Origin: Oscillospiraceae bacterium
GTDB taxonomy: Bacteria; Bacillota; Clostridia; Oscillospirales; Oscillospiraceae
Length of the DNA: 13,404 nt
NCBI GenBank assembly: GCA_015068335.1
Contig: SVKT01000035.1
Location: forward strand, 1-13,404
Direction: 5' to 3'
Shown: piece by piece, positions 1-6,960 of the stretch
Layout: each line of letters opens with the position of its first letter
Position numbering within the stretch: the stretch's first letter is position 1
Translations under genes and position numbers: made by a program
Notes under the pieces: generated by a model
What the model was told of the DNA's origin: nothing
Seen by the model: the letters and a program-made list of their open reading frames with translations, nothing else
Databases searched by the model: none

Positions 1-633
1 CTGGGCGGTGCCTTTGGCGCCGGCATCAAGGCCGCCATCTCCCAGGGTGCCAAGCGCGGATTGTTCTCCAATGAGGCCGGTATGGGCTCTACCCCCCACG
101 CCCACGCACAGGCCAACGTGAAGGAACCCCACGATCAGGGCGTGGTCGCTATGATCGGCGTGTTCATCGATACCTTCATCGTCCTGACCCTGAATGCTCT
201 GGTCATCATTTCCACCCTGTACACCGCTGACGGCCCTCTGGCCGGCGTGGGCGCTGCCGCTGCCAGCACCACCATCACCAAGTCCAACCTGGCACAGACC
301 GCTTTCGGCACCGTGCTGGGCGGCAACTTCGGCGCGATGTTCGTGGCCGTCTGCCTGTTCTTCTTCGCCTTCTCCACTGTGCTGAGCTGGAATATGTTCG
401 GTAAGGTCAATGTGCTCTATCTCTTCGGCAAGAAGAATCCCAAACTCTGCACCACCATCTACACCATCATTGCGCTGGCATTTGTGTTCATCGGCACTAT
501 GGTCTCCAACGACCTGGTCTGGGAACTGACCGACGCCTTCAACTACCTGATGGTCCTGCCCAACGCCATCGCCCTGTTCGCGCTGACCCGTATGGTCACC
601 GAGTCCACCAAGGGCGTGGGTCTGAAAAAGTAA
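1..633 (+). CDS. Sodium:alanine (AGCS family) symporter, 3' part
   Basis: The reading frame is open from base 1 and ends at the TAA at 631-633, so the last 210 residues of a gene that starts outside the window are present. AGCS proteins are inner-membrane carriers that import alanine or glycine with Na+. The sequence shows the family hallmark around residues 21-40 of this fragment (LFSNEAGMGSTPHAHA, then a conserved EP..QG), followed by a membrane segment with GVFIDTFIVLTLNALVI. At least three further hydrophobic segments follow, near residues 100-127, 138-160 and 170-197. The end is short and basic (GVGLKK), typical of a cytoplasmic tail. A terminator follows directly, so this is the last gene of its transcript. 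The family is clear; the substrate (alanine versus glycine) is inferred from family knowledge only. Confidence 0.93.
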   Translation: MGGAFGAGIKAAISQGAKRGLFSNEAGMGSTPHAHAQANVKEPHDQGVVAMIGVFIDTFIVLTLNALVIISTLYTADGPLAGVGAAAASTTITKSNLAQTAFGTVLGGNFGAMFVAVCLFFFAFSTVLSWNMFGKVNVLYLFGKKNPKLCTTIYTIIALAFVFIGTMVSNDLVWELTDAFNYLMVLPNAIALFALTRMVTESTKGVGLKK

Positions 634-648
634 AAAACGCACAAAGAA

Positions 649-677
649 GCGCCGCAGAGAGATCTGCGGCGCTTTTT
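649..677 (+). terminator. Rho-independent terminator of the AGCS symporter gene
   Basis: A perfect 10-bp stem (GCGCCGCAGA at 649-658, TCTGCGGCGC at 663-672) with a GAGA loop (659-662) is followed by five T at 673-677. It lies 16 bases after the symporter stop codon and 7 bases before the next promoter, so it separates the two transcripts. Confidence 0.93.
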
Positions 678-683
678 CCTGCA

Positions 684-712
684 TTGACACCGGGAAGAAA
701 AGCGGGTAAGAT
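684..712 (+). promoter_or_regulatory. Probable sigma-A promoter for the serine hydrolase-CapA operon
   Basis: A perfect TTGACA (684-689) is followed after 17 bases by TAAGAT (707-712, 4 of 6 consensus bases). It sits immediately after the upstream terminator and gives a leader of about 75 bases. The leader holds a small hairpin (GGGCG 730-734, CGCCC 741-745). No second good promoter is seen before the hydrolase start. Confidence 0.7.
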
Positions 713-792
713 GACGGTGTGTCGAAAGAGGGCGAAATTGCGCCCATTTGCATACCGACGGCAGGCGGTTTTGCTTGCGAAAGAGGGATTTT

Positions 793-2568
793 ATGATGGG
801 AATCACCAAAAGACATAAATTGTCGATCCTGGCGTTTTTGCTCTGTGCGGGCCTTGCGATTGCCCTTGCCGCGCGGTCGCTTCCGGCCGGAACGGGCCCG
901 GACGGCTCCGGGCAGGAAACGCCGCCGCAGGAACAGGTGCCGGAAGAACCGCCGGTCACCATCGAGATGATCCGGGAGGCGGTGTTCGCGGACATCCCCG
1001 CAGACGACCCCGCTTATGACGCTGCCGCCTTTGTGCAGTATTACGGTCTCCTGACCGCGGATGCCGACGGTGTGTTCGGCCGGTACGAGCCGCTGCGGCG
1101 CGGGGAACTGGAAGCGGCGCTCCGGGTTATGTGCGGCGAGGAGCCGGGCGCCGCGAGCGCGGCGGACGCCGACCCCAACGCCTTCGTGACCCGAAAGGAT
1201 CTGGCGGACGCGTTGTATCGCACCGCAGCGGCTTATGGCTGGGCCAATACGAAGGGCTGGGGGGAGGATCACCCGGCAGACCATCCCCTCTCCAAGGGGC
1301 AGTGCTTTGTGCTGTGCAACGGCCTGTTCCGCTCCTTTGAGAGGCATAACGACCAGCCGCTGACAGCGGTCTCCCGCTTGCAGGCGGCGCAGGCGCTGAC
1401 GGGTCTGTGCGCATACAGCCGCGCTGTGCCGTCGGCATCGCTGGCAGGCGAGATTTTCGCGGCGCTGCCGGAATTTGAAGTTACATCCGCGGTGTTGGGT
1501 AATTCCGCAGCCGTTATGGATGCGGTGGATGCCGCGGCACAGAAATACGGCGCCGACGGCGTGCAGGTGGCGGTGGTGGAAAACGGCAAAGTCACTTTTA
1601 GTTATGCCTATGGCTGGGCTACGGTGAACACCGACCGGATGACCATCGACCACAAACTGCGCGTGGCCTCCATCTCCAAGGTGGCGGTGGGACTGACCGC
1701 GATGCTGCTGCGGGAGCAGGGCGTCATCGATCTGGATGAGAGCATCGGCACTTACTGGGGGATGGATGTGAAGAATCCCAACCACCCCGACACGCCGGTC
1801 ACCATCCGCTCGCTGCTGACCCATACCTCGTCCATCGTCAACGCGGGGGATGACGAGCCCCGGACCTATCAGAGCGTGTATAACAGACTGCAAAACGGCT
1901 ATTTCAGCCGTGCCGTCCCCGGCGATATCGGCTATTGGAGTTACAACAACTACGCCTTCGCCGTGCTGGGTATGACGCTGGAACTGGCCTCCGGCCGTCT
2001 GTTGGATGACATTCTGGGCGAGAACCTGTACAGCGCGATGGGCATCGACGCGGTCTTCGCCTCCGGCGATATCCGGGACACCGACCGGTTGGTGACGCTG
2101 TACCGCAGCAACGGCGCGGTGGCCCGCAGCGTGGAGATGCAGAAGAATCTGCACAATGACCCCACCCCCGGCGCCAAAGGCGCTTTCTTCGCCGGCGGCC
2201 TGACGGCCAGCGCCACCGACGTGGCGAAACTGATCGCCCTGCTGGCAGGGGACGGACGCTACGAGGGCGTGCAACTTTTGAGCGAGGAATCCGTGGCGCT
2301 GATGGAGCAGTACAACGAGCGGGCAGTGCCCGGCGGTTCCTATCAGGGTCTGCCGATGCGGTACTTCCCGGACCTTTACGGCACCTCCGGCGTGTATTTC
2401 CACACGGGCAGCGCCTACGGCGTGTACAACTGCGCCTCCTATGATCCCGAGACCGGCAACGGCGTGGTGGTGCTGACGGTGGGCGCTTACGGCGATAAGG
2501 ACGACCACGGCATCTACAAGGTGTGCGCGGAGATCAATGAATTTATTTACGGAGTGATTAACCAATGA
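793..2568 (+). CDS. Secreted serine hydrolase, beta-lactamase/PBP family, with SLH-like N-terminal part
   Basis: 591 residues from the ATG at 793. A second ATG at 796 is equally possible; the ribosome binding site AGAGGGA lies just upstream. A TTG at 748 would extend the frame by 15 residues but has no comparable site. The N-terminus is basic, then hydrophobic at residues 10-27, so it is a signal peptide or anchor without a lipobox. Residues ~60-215 resemble SLH repeats (F.DIP..D..YDAA..., YGLLTADADGVFGRYEPLRRGELEAAL split over two motifs). The catalytic domain (~235-585) shows the serine beta-lactamase-like motifs: S293-I-S-K296, Y384-N-N386, and H537-T-G539 in place of KTG. The family (PF00144) includes DD-peptidases, esterases and D-aminopeptidases. 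HTG in place of KTG occurs in some esterase/peptidase members, so a true beta-lactamase is less likely. The stop overlaps the start of the CapA gene (ATGA), implying coupled translation. Confidence 0.88.
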   Translation: MMGITKRHKLSILAFLLCAGLAIALAARSLPAGTGPDGSGQETPPQEQVPEEPPVTIEMIREAVFADIPADDPAYDAAAFVQYYGLLTADADGVFGRYEPLRRGELEAALRVMCGEEPGAASAADADPNAFVTRKDLADALYRTAAAYGWANTKGWGEDHPADHPLSKGQCFVLCNGLFRSFERHNDQPLTAVSRLQAAQALTGLCAYSRAVPSASLAGEIFAALPEFEVTSAVLGNSAAVMDAVDAAAQKYGADGVQVAVVENGKVTFSYAYGWATVNTDRMTIDHKLRVASISKVAVGLTAMLLREQGVIDLDESIGTYWGMDVKNPNHPDTPVTIRSLLTHTSSIVNAGDDEPRTYQSVYNRLQNGYFSRAVPGDIGYWSYNNYAFAVLGMTLELASGRLLDDILGENLYSAMGIDAVFASGDIRDTDRLVTLYRSNGAVARSVEMQKNLHNDPTPGAKGAFFAGGLTASATDVAKLIALLAGDGRYEGVQLLSEESVALMEQYNERAVPGGSYQGLPMRYFPDLYGTSGVYFHTGSAYGVYNCASYDPETGNGVVVLTVGAYGDKDDHGIYKVCAEINEFIYGVINQ

Positions 2569-3881
2569 AGAAAGAATGGAAACAGTTTGCAGCCTTTCTG
2601 CTGGCGCTGGTGCTGACCGCCGCCCTGACCGTGGGCTGTGCGCCTGAAAAAGACGACGCAGAGGATGTTCCTGTGGATTCCGAGCAGACCGAGACCCCGG
2701 ACGTGCCCGTGGAGCCGGAGGAACCCGAGATCGTGGAGCCTCAGGAAGTGGTGTCCACGCTGGTGGTCTGCGGTGATATGATGACCCACCTGCCCATCAC
2801 CCAGGACGCGTGGAACGCCGAACGGGGCTGGTACGATTTCACCCGCCTGATGGCGGCGGCGGAGCCCTACGTGTCCATTGCGGACGGCGCGGTGGTCAAT
2901 CTGGAAACCACCCTGGCCGGCGGCCCCAACTACTCCGGCTATCCCAACTTCAACGCCCCCGATATGCTGGCTTACGAGTTGAAGGATCTGGGCTTCGACC
3001 TGATTATGACCTCCAACAACCACAGCCTGGACAAGGGCGGCAAGGCGGTCATCCGCACGCTGGACGTGCTGGACGAGGTGGGCCTGCTCCACGTGGGCAC
3101 CAGCCGCTCCCAGGAGGAGTATGACAACAACGTGCAGGTGCTGGACGTGGGCGGCATCTCCGTCGCGTTCCTGGCCTACACCTACGGCACCAACGGCATT
3201 CCCACGCCTTCCTCCGCGCCCTATGCGGTGAACCTGTTCAACACCGACTACCTGACCTATATGTCCACCCCGGACACCGAGAAGATCCTCGCCGACCTGG
3301 AACTGGCCCAAAACACCGGCGCCGATCTGGTGGCCGTGATGATCCACTGGGGCAACGAGTACCAGACGACCCAAAACAGTTACCAGAAGAAGATCGCCAA
3401 GCTGCTGACGGAAAACGGCGCCGATCTGGTGCTGGGCGGCCATCCCCACGTGTTGCAGCCGATGGAAATGACGGACGTGACCTATGCCGACGGTACCACC
3501 GGCGAAGCCTTTGTCAGTTATTCTCTGGGCAACTTCATCTCCTCCCAGAACTATGAACTCACCGACACTACCGTGGTGCTGACGGTGGAACTGACCAAAA
3601 ATCTGGAAACCGGCGAGACCCGGGTTTCCGACTACTGGTATCGCCCGATGTTTATGCTGGACCGGGAGGGCGGCACCAACCGCTTCGAACTGCTGGACAT
3701 CTACGCGCAGTTGGAGAACGAGGATCTGAGCGACTCCCTGCGTCAGCCCTTGGAGAAGGCGTTGGAAAACATCCACAAGATCCTGGGCCCCGAGCACGAC
3801 GAGGTCTATCGCCAGCAGCAGGCGCAGCAGCCCTCTGCGGACGCGGAACAGAGCGCGGAACCCCAGACCCCTGCCGCATAA
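2565..3881 (+). CDS. CapA-type metallophosphatase-fold lipoprotein
   Basis: 438 residues; the ATG overlaps the stop of the hydrolase gene by four bases. The N-terminus is a lipoprotein signal (basic MKKEWK, hydrophobic stretch, lipobox LTVGC with Cys25), followed by an acidic, proline-rich linker to about residue 60. The domain from ~63 to ~370 carries the CapA/PgsA family (calcineurin-like metallophosphatase superfamily) signatures in order: G70-D-M-M with H75, N112-L-E-T, S150-N-N-H153 with D156, H261-W-G-N-E-Y, G-H293-P-H295, and S320-L-G-N-F324. The C-terminal tail is rich in Q, A and E. In Bacillus, CapA/PgsA takes part in poly-gamma-glutamate production. No capB, capC or capD homologue is visible here, so a polyglutamate role is not supported. 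An envelope role tied to the coupled serine hydrolase is the better inference. Metal binding is likely, as the His/Asp/Asn set is intact. Confidence 0.92.
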   Translation: MKKEWKQFAAFLLALVLTAALTVGCAPEKDDAEDVPVDSEQTETPDVPVEPEEPEIVEPQEVVSTLVVCGDMMTHLPITQDAWNAERGWYDFTRLMAAAEPYVSIADGAVVNLETTLAGGPNYSGYPNFNAPDMLAYELKDLGFDLIMTSNNHSLDKGGKAVIRTLDVLDEVGLLHVGTSRSQEEYDNNVQVLDVGGISVAFLAYTYGTNGIPTPSSAPYAVNLFNTDYLTYMSTPDTEKILADLELAQNTGADLVAVMIHWGNEYQTTQNSYQKKIAKLLTENGADLVLGGHPHVLQPMEMTDVTYADGTTGEAFVSYSLGNFISSQNYELTDTTVVLTVELTKNLETGETRVSDYWYRPMFMLDREGGTNRFELLDIYAQLENEDLSDSLRQPLEKALENIHKILGPEHDEVYRQQQAQQPSADAEQSAEPQTPAA

Positions 3882-3887
3882 TGCAGA

Positions 3888-3920
3888 CGCTGCCGCAGTT
3901 CACTCTGCGGCAGCGTTTTT
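3888..3920 (+). terminator. Terminator of the hydrolase-CapA operon
   Basis: A perfect 11-bp stem (CGCTGCCGCAG 3888-3898, CTGCGGCAGCG 3905-3915) with a 6-base loop is followed by five T (3916-3920). It begins 6 bases after the CapA stop. The minus-strand DUF3298 gene ends inside the loop: its stop codon lies at 3900-3902, so the downstream arm and T-run are also its coding sequence. On the minus strand the stem is followed by no T-run, so it should terminate only plus-strand transcripts. Confidence 0.92.
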
Positions 3921-4616
3921 CTGTGTCTCCTGCGGCGCGGCGGGGGGAAAGAGAAGCCCCTCTGTGCCCCGGGGCAGCAGAAAGACCGGCACCCGCTCCA
4001 CGGCGGGGGCGATGGCGTACATAGGAAAGAAGAAGGCGAGCCCCTCCGGCGTCAGGTAGAAGTTTCGGGCGTTGAAGGTGCGGCGCAGCCGGCGGCGCCA
4101 GTCCTCGTGGTATTGGGCGGTGCCGCTGCGGCTCTGCCGCCGGATCTCATCGCCTGCCAGCGCAAGCAGTTGCCGCCGCCACGGCCGCCGCGGCGCAAAA
4201 AAACTGCCCAGCGGCAAGGGATAGCCGGAGCGAAGATCCCAGGTGTCGCCCCAGCGCCTCACCAGCAACTGCCCCGGCAGACCCGTCTCCCGAGACTGGG
4301 TGTAAAGACTGAACAGTCCGTTTTCGCTGTATGTAACGCGGCAGGTCAGTTCCGCCCGGAAGCAGGGAAGGGGCGCGCTGGCGGCAAGGGCGGCGCGGTA
4401 GGCCGACTTTGCATAGGGAAGCAGTTGATGCTCACAATAACGAAGAAAGGCGCGGCCTTGCAGCCGGTAATATCGCCGGATGCGGCGTGCGATGCGGTCC
4501 GGATCCTCCGGAGCCGGAAGTTCCACGGAAGCGGTCAGCACCGGAATGCCGTCCTCCGTCCATTCCCGCCGGATGGTGAAATGCTGCGCGTAAAAGTCCT
4601 CGCGGCGCTCGATCAT
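3900..4616 (-). CDS. DUF3298-domain protein, no signal peptide
   Basis: 238 residues. The start at 4616 is supported by a strong ribosome binding site (AGGGGGAG, plus-strand 4622-4629, 5 bases from the ATG). The C-terminal part matches the DUF3298 pattern: F186-Y-L-T-P-E-G-L-A-F-F-F-P then Y-A-I-A-P and a VPVFLLP strand near residues 210-216. That domain occurs in PdaC-like deacetylases and in the lysozyme-binding anti-sigma factor RsiV. Both are usually exported and carry a DUF4163-like domain before it. Here residues ~10-130 could be such an upstream domain (strand-rich, with an ENGLFSLYTQS segment), but there is no signal peptide, membrane segment or lipobox. The protein is therefore predicted to be cytoplasmic, or exported in an unknown way. 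It is Arg-rich in the middle. No sigma factor or deacetylase domain is adjacent. Function is unknown. Confidence 0.8.
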   Translation of the reverse strand: MIERREDFYAQHFTIRREWTEDGIPVLTASVELPAPEDPDRIARRIRRYYRLQGRAFLRYCEHQLLPYAKSAYRAALAASAPLPCFRAELTCRVTYSENGLFSLYTQSRETGLPGQLLVRRWGDTWDLRSGYPLPLGSFFAPRRPWRRQLLALAGDEIRRQSRSGTAQYHEDWRRRLRRTFNARNFYLTPEGLAFFFPMYAIAPAVERVPVFLLPRGTEGLLFPPAAPQETQKNAAAE

Positions 4617-4665
4617 ACTTGCTCCCCCTGTCTTGCCGTTTTCACCAGACTATGCGGCGGCAGCG

Positions 4666-4734
4666 GCGGTGGTGAATTGGCGGCGTTGGCGGTGGTGAAT
4701 TTGCGGCGGGGGCGGTGGTGAATTCGCGGCTTTA
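4666..4734. repeat. Three 23-bp tandem repeats in a divergent intergenic region
   Basis: Three consecutive units start at 4666, 4689 and 4712. Each begins with GCGGTGGTGAATT, then one variable base (G, T, C), then GCGGCG or GCGGCT and three variable bases. A degenerate tail of a fourth unit (GCGGCAGCG) lies just before, at 4657-4665. The array sits between the start of the minus-strand DUF3298 gene and the promoter of the plus-strand regulator operon. A 23-base period is near two helical turns, which would suit a protein-binding array. It may equally be a replication-slippage product. Confidence 0.9.
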
Positions 4735-4751
4735 AAGTGTGAAAAAATTTT

Positions 4752-4774
4752 GTGAAAGCCCCCTTTACTTTCAC
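4752..4774. promoter_or_regulatory. Putative operator: inverted repeat over the -35 box
   Basis: GTGAAAG (4752-4758) and CTTTCAC (4768-4774) form a perfect 7-bp dyad with a 9-base spacer. A further direct half-site GTGAAA lies at 4739-4744. The right arm overlaps the -35 hexamer of the regulator operon. This placement is typical of a repressor site, and autoregulation by the adjacent YerC-like protein is a reasonable inference. No binding evidence is available from sequence alone. Confidence 0.5.
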
Positions 4775-4792
4775 GCGCTACAATGCTAAAAT
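4764..4792 (+). promoter_or_regulatory. Sigma-A promoter of the YerC-methyltransferase-hslO operon
   Basis: TTTACT (4764-4769, 4 of 6) is followed after 17 bases by TAAAAT (4787-4792, 5 of 6) in an AT-rich stretch that contrasts with the GC-rich surroundings. It predicts a leader of about 50 bases before the ATG at 4850. Confidence 0.7.
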
Positions 4793-4849
4793 ATAAAAAC
4801 ACGGCGCCGCCGTGATTACGTGGAAATCGTCCCGGAAAGGGTGTTTGCT

Positions 4850-5149
4850 ATGGTGAAGATCGGCAAGAAGGAAAAGAACGACCAGTTGTACAAGGCGATC
4901 CTCCAATTGAAGGACGAGCAGGAATGCTACGACTTCTTCCAGGATCTCTGCACGGTGTCCGAACTGCGCTCTATGGAGCAGCGCTTTGAGGTGGCCTCTT
5001 TGCTGGACGACGGAATGATCTACAACGACATTCTGGAACGCACCGGCGCTTCCAGCGCCACCATCAGCCGCGTCAACCGCTCTTTGAGTTACGGCACCGG
5101 CGCCTATGAGAAACTCTTCCGGCGCATCAAAAAGGACAAAGAGGAATGA
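4850..5149 (+). CDS. YerC/YecD-family TrpR-like DNA-binding regulator
   Basis: 99 residues from the ATG at 4850, chosen because GGAAAGGGTG lies 7 bases upstream. A GTG at 4820 would add 10 residues but has no such site. The protein is a small all-helical TrpR-fold protein. The family core is visible as residues ~25-50 (CYDFFQDLCT..EL..MEQRFEVASLL). A helix-turn-helix follows at ~57-80 (I..ILERTGASSATISRVNRSL), then a basic tail (FRRIKKDK). The family matches TrpR-like proteins of Firmicutes, about 100 residues long. YerC-like proteins have been proposed as regulators of histidine metabolism genes; no his gene is present here, so the effector is open. It is first in a three-gene operon and overlaps the next start by four bases (ATGA). 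The dyad over its own promoter suggests autoregulation. Confidence 0.92.
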   Translation: MVKIGKKEKNDQLYKAILQLKDEQECYDFFQDLCTVSELRSMEQRFEVASLLDDGMIYNDILERTGASSATISRVNRSLSYGTGAYEKLFRRIKKDKEE

Positions 5150-5898
5150 GCAGTTACGACGCGCTGGCTTCCAGTTACGACGGCTTGATGGCCGACGGCA
5201 GTTACCGCAAACGGGCGGACTGGCTGGAACGGCTGTTCAAAAAGAGCGCCATCCCGGTGCATACCGTGCTGGATCTGGCCTGCGGCACAGGTACCATTGC
5301 CTGTCTGCTGGCGGAGCGGGGCTATGAGGTCATCGCCACGGACGGTTCCATCGAGATGCTGACACAGGCGGCAGAGAAAGCGGCGGCCCTTGCCGGGCAG
5401 CCGCCTTTGTTCCTGCATCAGGCGATGTCCCGTCTGCGGCTGCACCGGCAGGTGGATGCGGTGGTGTCCACCATCGATTCCCTGAACTATCTGACAAGGG
5501 AATCCGCCATCCGGGAGACGTTTTGCAGAGTCCACCGCTGGCTCAAACCCGGCGGACAGTTTATTTTCGACGTCAACTCGCCCGGCAAGTTCCGCCGGAT
5601 GGACGGGCAGATGTATATGGACGAAACGGAGGACAGTTTCTGCGTCTGGCGCACCTTCTTCTCCGAGCGCACGCAGGTGTGCACCTATCAGGTGGACCTG
5701 TTCCGCTTGCGGGAGGACGGCGCCTGGGAACGGGACTTCGAGGAGCATCGGGAACGCGCGTGGAGCGAGGAGCAGTTGCGGCTGTTCCTGCGGGACGCGG
5801 GCTTTGACCGGGTCACCGTCACCGGCGACCTGACGATGAAGCCGCCGGCGGCCGACGAGGATCGGCTGATCTTCCGGGCGGTAAAGAACAAGGAATGA
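5146..5898 (+). CDS. Class I SAM-dependent methyltransferase
   Basis: 250 residues, starting within the stop of the upstream regulator gene (ATGA overlap). The Rossmann-like SAM-binding domain is clear: motif I is V41-L-D-L-A-C-G-T-G49, the acidic residue at the end of strand 2 is D66 (VIATDGS), and a motif near residues 104-113 (VDAVVSTIDSLNYL) fits the motif II/III region. The loop KPGGQFIFDVNSPGKF follows near residues 134-149. The second half (~165-250) is a beta-rich substrate cap with an ED.F..WRTFFS segment, and the end returns to the core (F.RDAGFDRVTV.GD). Similar proteins of about 250 residues are annotated only as methyltransferases in many Clostridia, so the substrate is unknown. 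The small-molecule type is more likely than RNA or DNA, as no nucleic-acid-binding motif is visible. Its stop overlaps an in-frame ATG for hslO. Confidence 0.9.
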   Translation: MSSYDALASSYDGLMADGSYRKRADWLERLFKKSAIPVHTVLDLACGTGTIACLLAERGYEVIATDGSIEMLTQAAEKAAALAGQPPLFLHQAMSRLRLHRQVDAVVSTIDSLNYLTRESAIRETFCRVHRWLKPGGQFIFDVNSPGKFRRMDGQMYMDETEDSFCVWRTFFSERTQVCTYQVDLFRLREDGAWERDFEEHRERAWSEEQLRLFLRDAGFDRVTVTGDLTMKPPAADEDRLIFRAVKNKE

Positions 5899-5909
5899 GG
5901 CAGAAAACA

Positions 5910-6800
5910 ATGAGCGATCGTTTGGTACGCGCCATCAGCAAGGATGGCTTTGTAAAGGCGGTGGCGGTGACCACCGCAGACCTGACGGAACGGGCACGGC
6001 AGATCCATAAGACCACGCCGGTGGCCACGGCGGCGCTGGGCCGCACGCTGGCGGCGGCTTCTATGCTGGGCAACGCCCTCAAAGGCGAGGGCACCAGCCT
6101 GACCCTGCGCATCAACGGCGGCGGTCCTCTGGGCACCGTGCTGGCTGTGTCCGACAACGAGGGCAACGTCCGCGGCACGGTGGACAATCCTCAGGTGGAC
6201 ATCCCCCTGCGCGCCGACGGCAAACTGGACGTGGGCGGCGCCGTGGGCGTGGACGGCACCCTGACCGTCATCCGCGACCTGAATATGAAAGACCCCTACG
6301 TGGGCAGCGTGGGCCTGCTGGGCGGCGAGATCGCCGAGGACCTGGCGGCCTACTTCGTGGAATCCGAGCAGATCCCCTCCGCCTGCGGTCTGGGCGTGCT
6401 GGTGGACCGCGACCAGAGCGTGCTGGTCTCCGGCGGCTACCTGATCCAACTGCTGCCCGGCGCCGGCGACGACATCATCACAATGGTGGAGGGCGGCATC
6501 TACGCTGCCGGCCCTGTGACGGAACTTCTGAAAGAGGACAGCGACCCCGAATCCCTGCTGCGCCGCGTGATGAGCGACTTCGAACTGGACATTCTGGAAA
6601 CCACGCCCATCGAGTACCGCTGCTATTGCAGCCGCGACCGGATGGAGCGCGCGCTCATCAGTATGGGCCGGGAGGAACTGTCCGCTATGATCCGCGAGCA
6701 GGGCGACGCGGAGTTGACCTGCCGCTTCTGCGACAACGTGCAGCACTTTTCCAAAGCCGAACTGGAAAGCCTGCTGGAAGGTATGGGCGAAAAAAACTGA
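5910..6800 (+). CDS. hslO: Hsp33 redox-regulated chaperone
   Basis: 296 residues from the ATG at 5910, where TGAGG lies 9 bases upstream. An ATG at 5895 overlaps the previous stop but its Shine-Dalgarno-like AGGA directly abuts it, making it less likely. Hsp33 is a cytoplasmic holdase that is inactive when reduced and Zn-bound, and is activated by oxidation and unfolding. The N-terminal core is typical (SDRLVRAIS at the start, G.GPLGTVLAVSD..GNVRGTVDNP, VG..G.L.V..D, PYVG.V.L..GEIAEDLA.YF..SEQ.PSA). The C-terminal zinc switch is intact: C238-Y-C240, 30 residues, then C271-R-F-C274. The length is normal for the family. It is the last gene of the regulator-methyltransferase-hslO operon. No clear terminator follows, only a run of A and T at 6789-6814, so some read-through into the tRNA genes is possible. 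Confidence 0.97.
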   Translation: MSDRLVRAISKDGFVKAVAVTTADLTERARQIHKTTPVATAALGRTLAAASMLGNALKGEGTSLTLRINGGGPLGTVLAVSDNEGNVRGTVDNPQVDIPLRADGKLDVGGAVGVDGTLTVIRDLNMKDPYVGSVGLLGGEIAEDLAAYFVESEQIPSACGLGVLVDRDQSVLVSGGYLIQLLPGAGDDIITMVEGGIYAAGPVTELLKEDSDPESLLRRVMSDFELDILETTPIEYRCYCSRDRMERALISMGREELSAMIREQGDAELTCRFCDNVQHFSKAELESLLEGMGEKN

Positions 6801-6819
6801 ACTTTTTGAAAAATTAGGG

Positions 6820-6848
6820 TTGACAGAGCCCGGGCACTTGCGTATAAT
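6820..6848 (+). promoter_or_regulatory. Perfect consensus sigma-A promoter of the tRNA cluster
   Basis: TTGACA (6820-6825), a 17-base spacer, and TATAAT (6843-6848) match the consensus in all twelve positions. It lies 20 bases after hslO and about 30 before the first tRNA, as expected for strong stable-RNA transcription. Confidence 0.95.
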
Positions 6849-6878
6849 AACCCTTGCCGTTTGATGAAGCGGCGACGG

Positions 6879-6955
6879 GGGAGCATAGCTCAGCTGGTTA
6901 GAGCACCTGCCTTACAAGCAGGGGGTCACTGGTTCGAGTCCAGTTGTTCCCACCA
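6879..6955 (+). tRNA. tRNA-Val (anticodon TAC)
   Basis: 77 bases including an encoded CCA (6953-6955). Acceptor GGGAGCA pairs with TGTTCCC (one G-T pair). The D-stem is GCTC/GAGC, the anticodon stem CCTGC/GCAGG with loop CTTACAA (TAC at 6913-6915), and the T-arm ACTGG-TTCGAGT-CCAGT. It is first in the cluster, directly behind the consensus promoter. Confidence 0.97.
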
Positions 6956-6960
6956 CGAAT

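Noticed and set aside
2547..3797. A 416-codon minus-strand frame opposite the CapA gene.
   Set aside because: Same in-register codon-bias effect. The sense frame has a lipobox and all CapA motifs.
4107..4721. A 204-codon plus-strand frame opposite the DUF3298 gene.
   Set aside because: Its translation is R/P/G-rich without domain features, runs through the tandem repeats, and conflicts with the well-supported minus-strand gene.
5688..6746. A 352-codon minus-strand frame opposite the methyltransferase and hslO.
   Set aside because: In register with hslO; its H/Q/A/V-rich translation has no family features.
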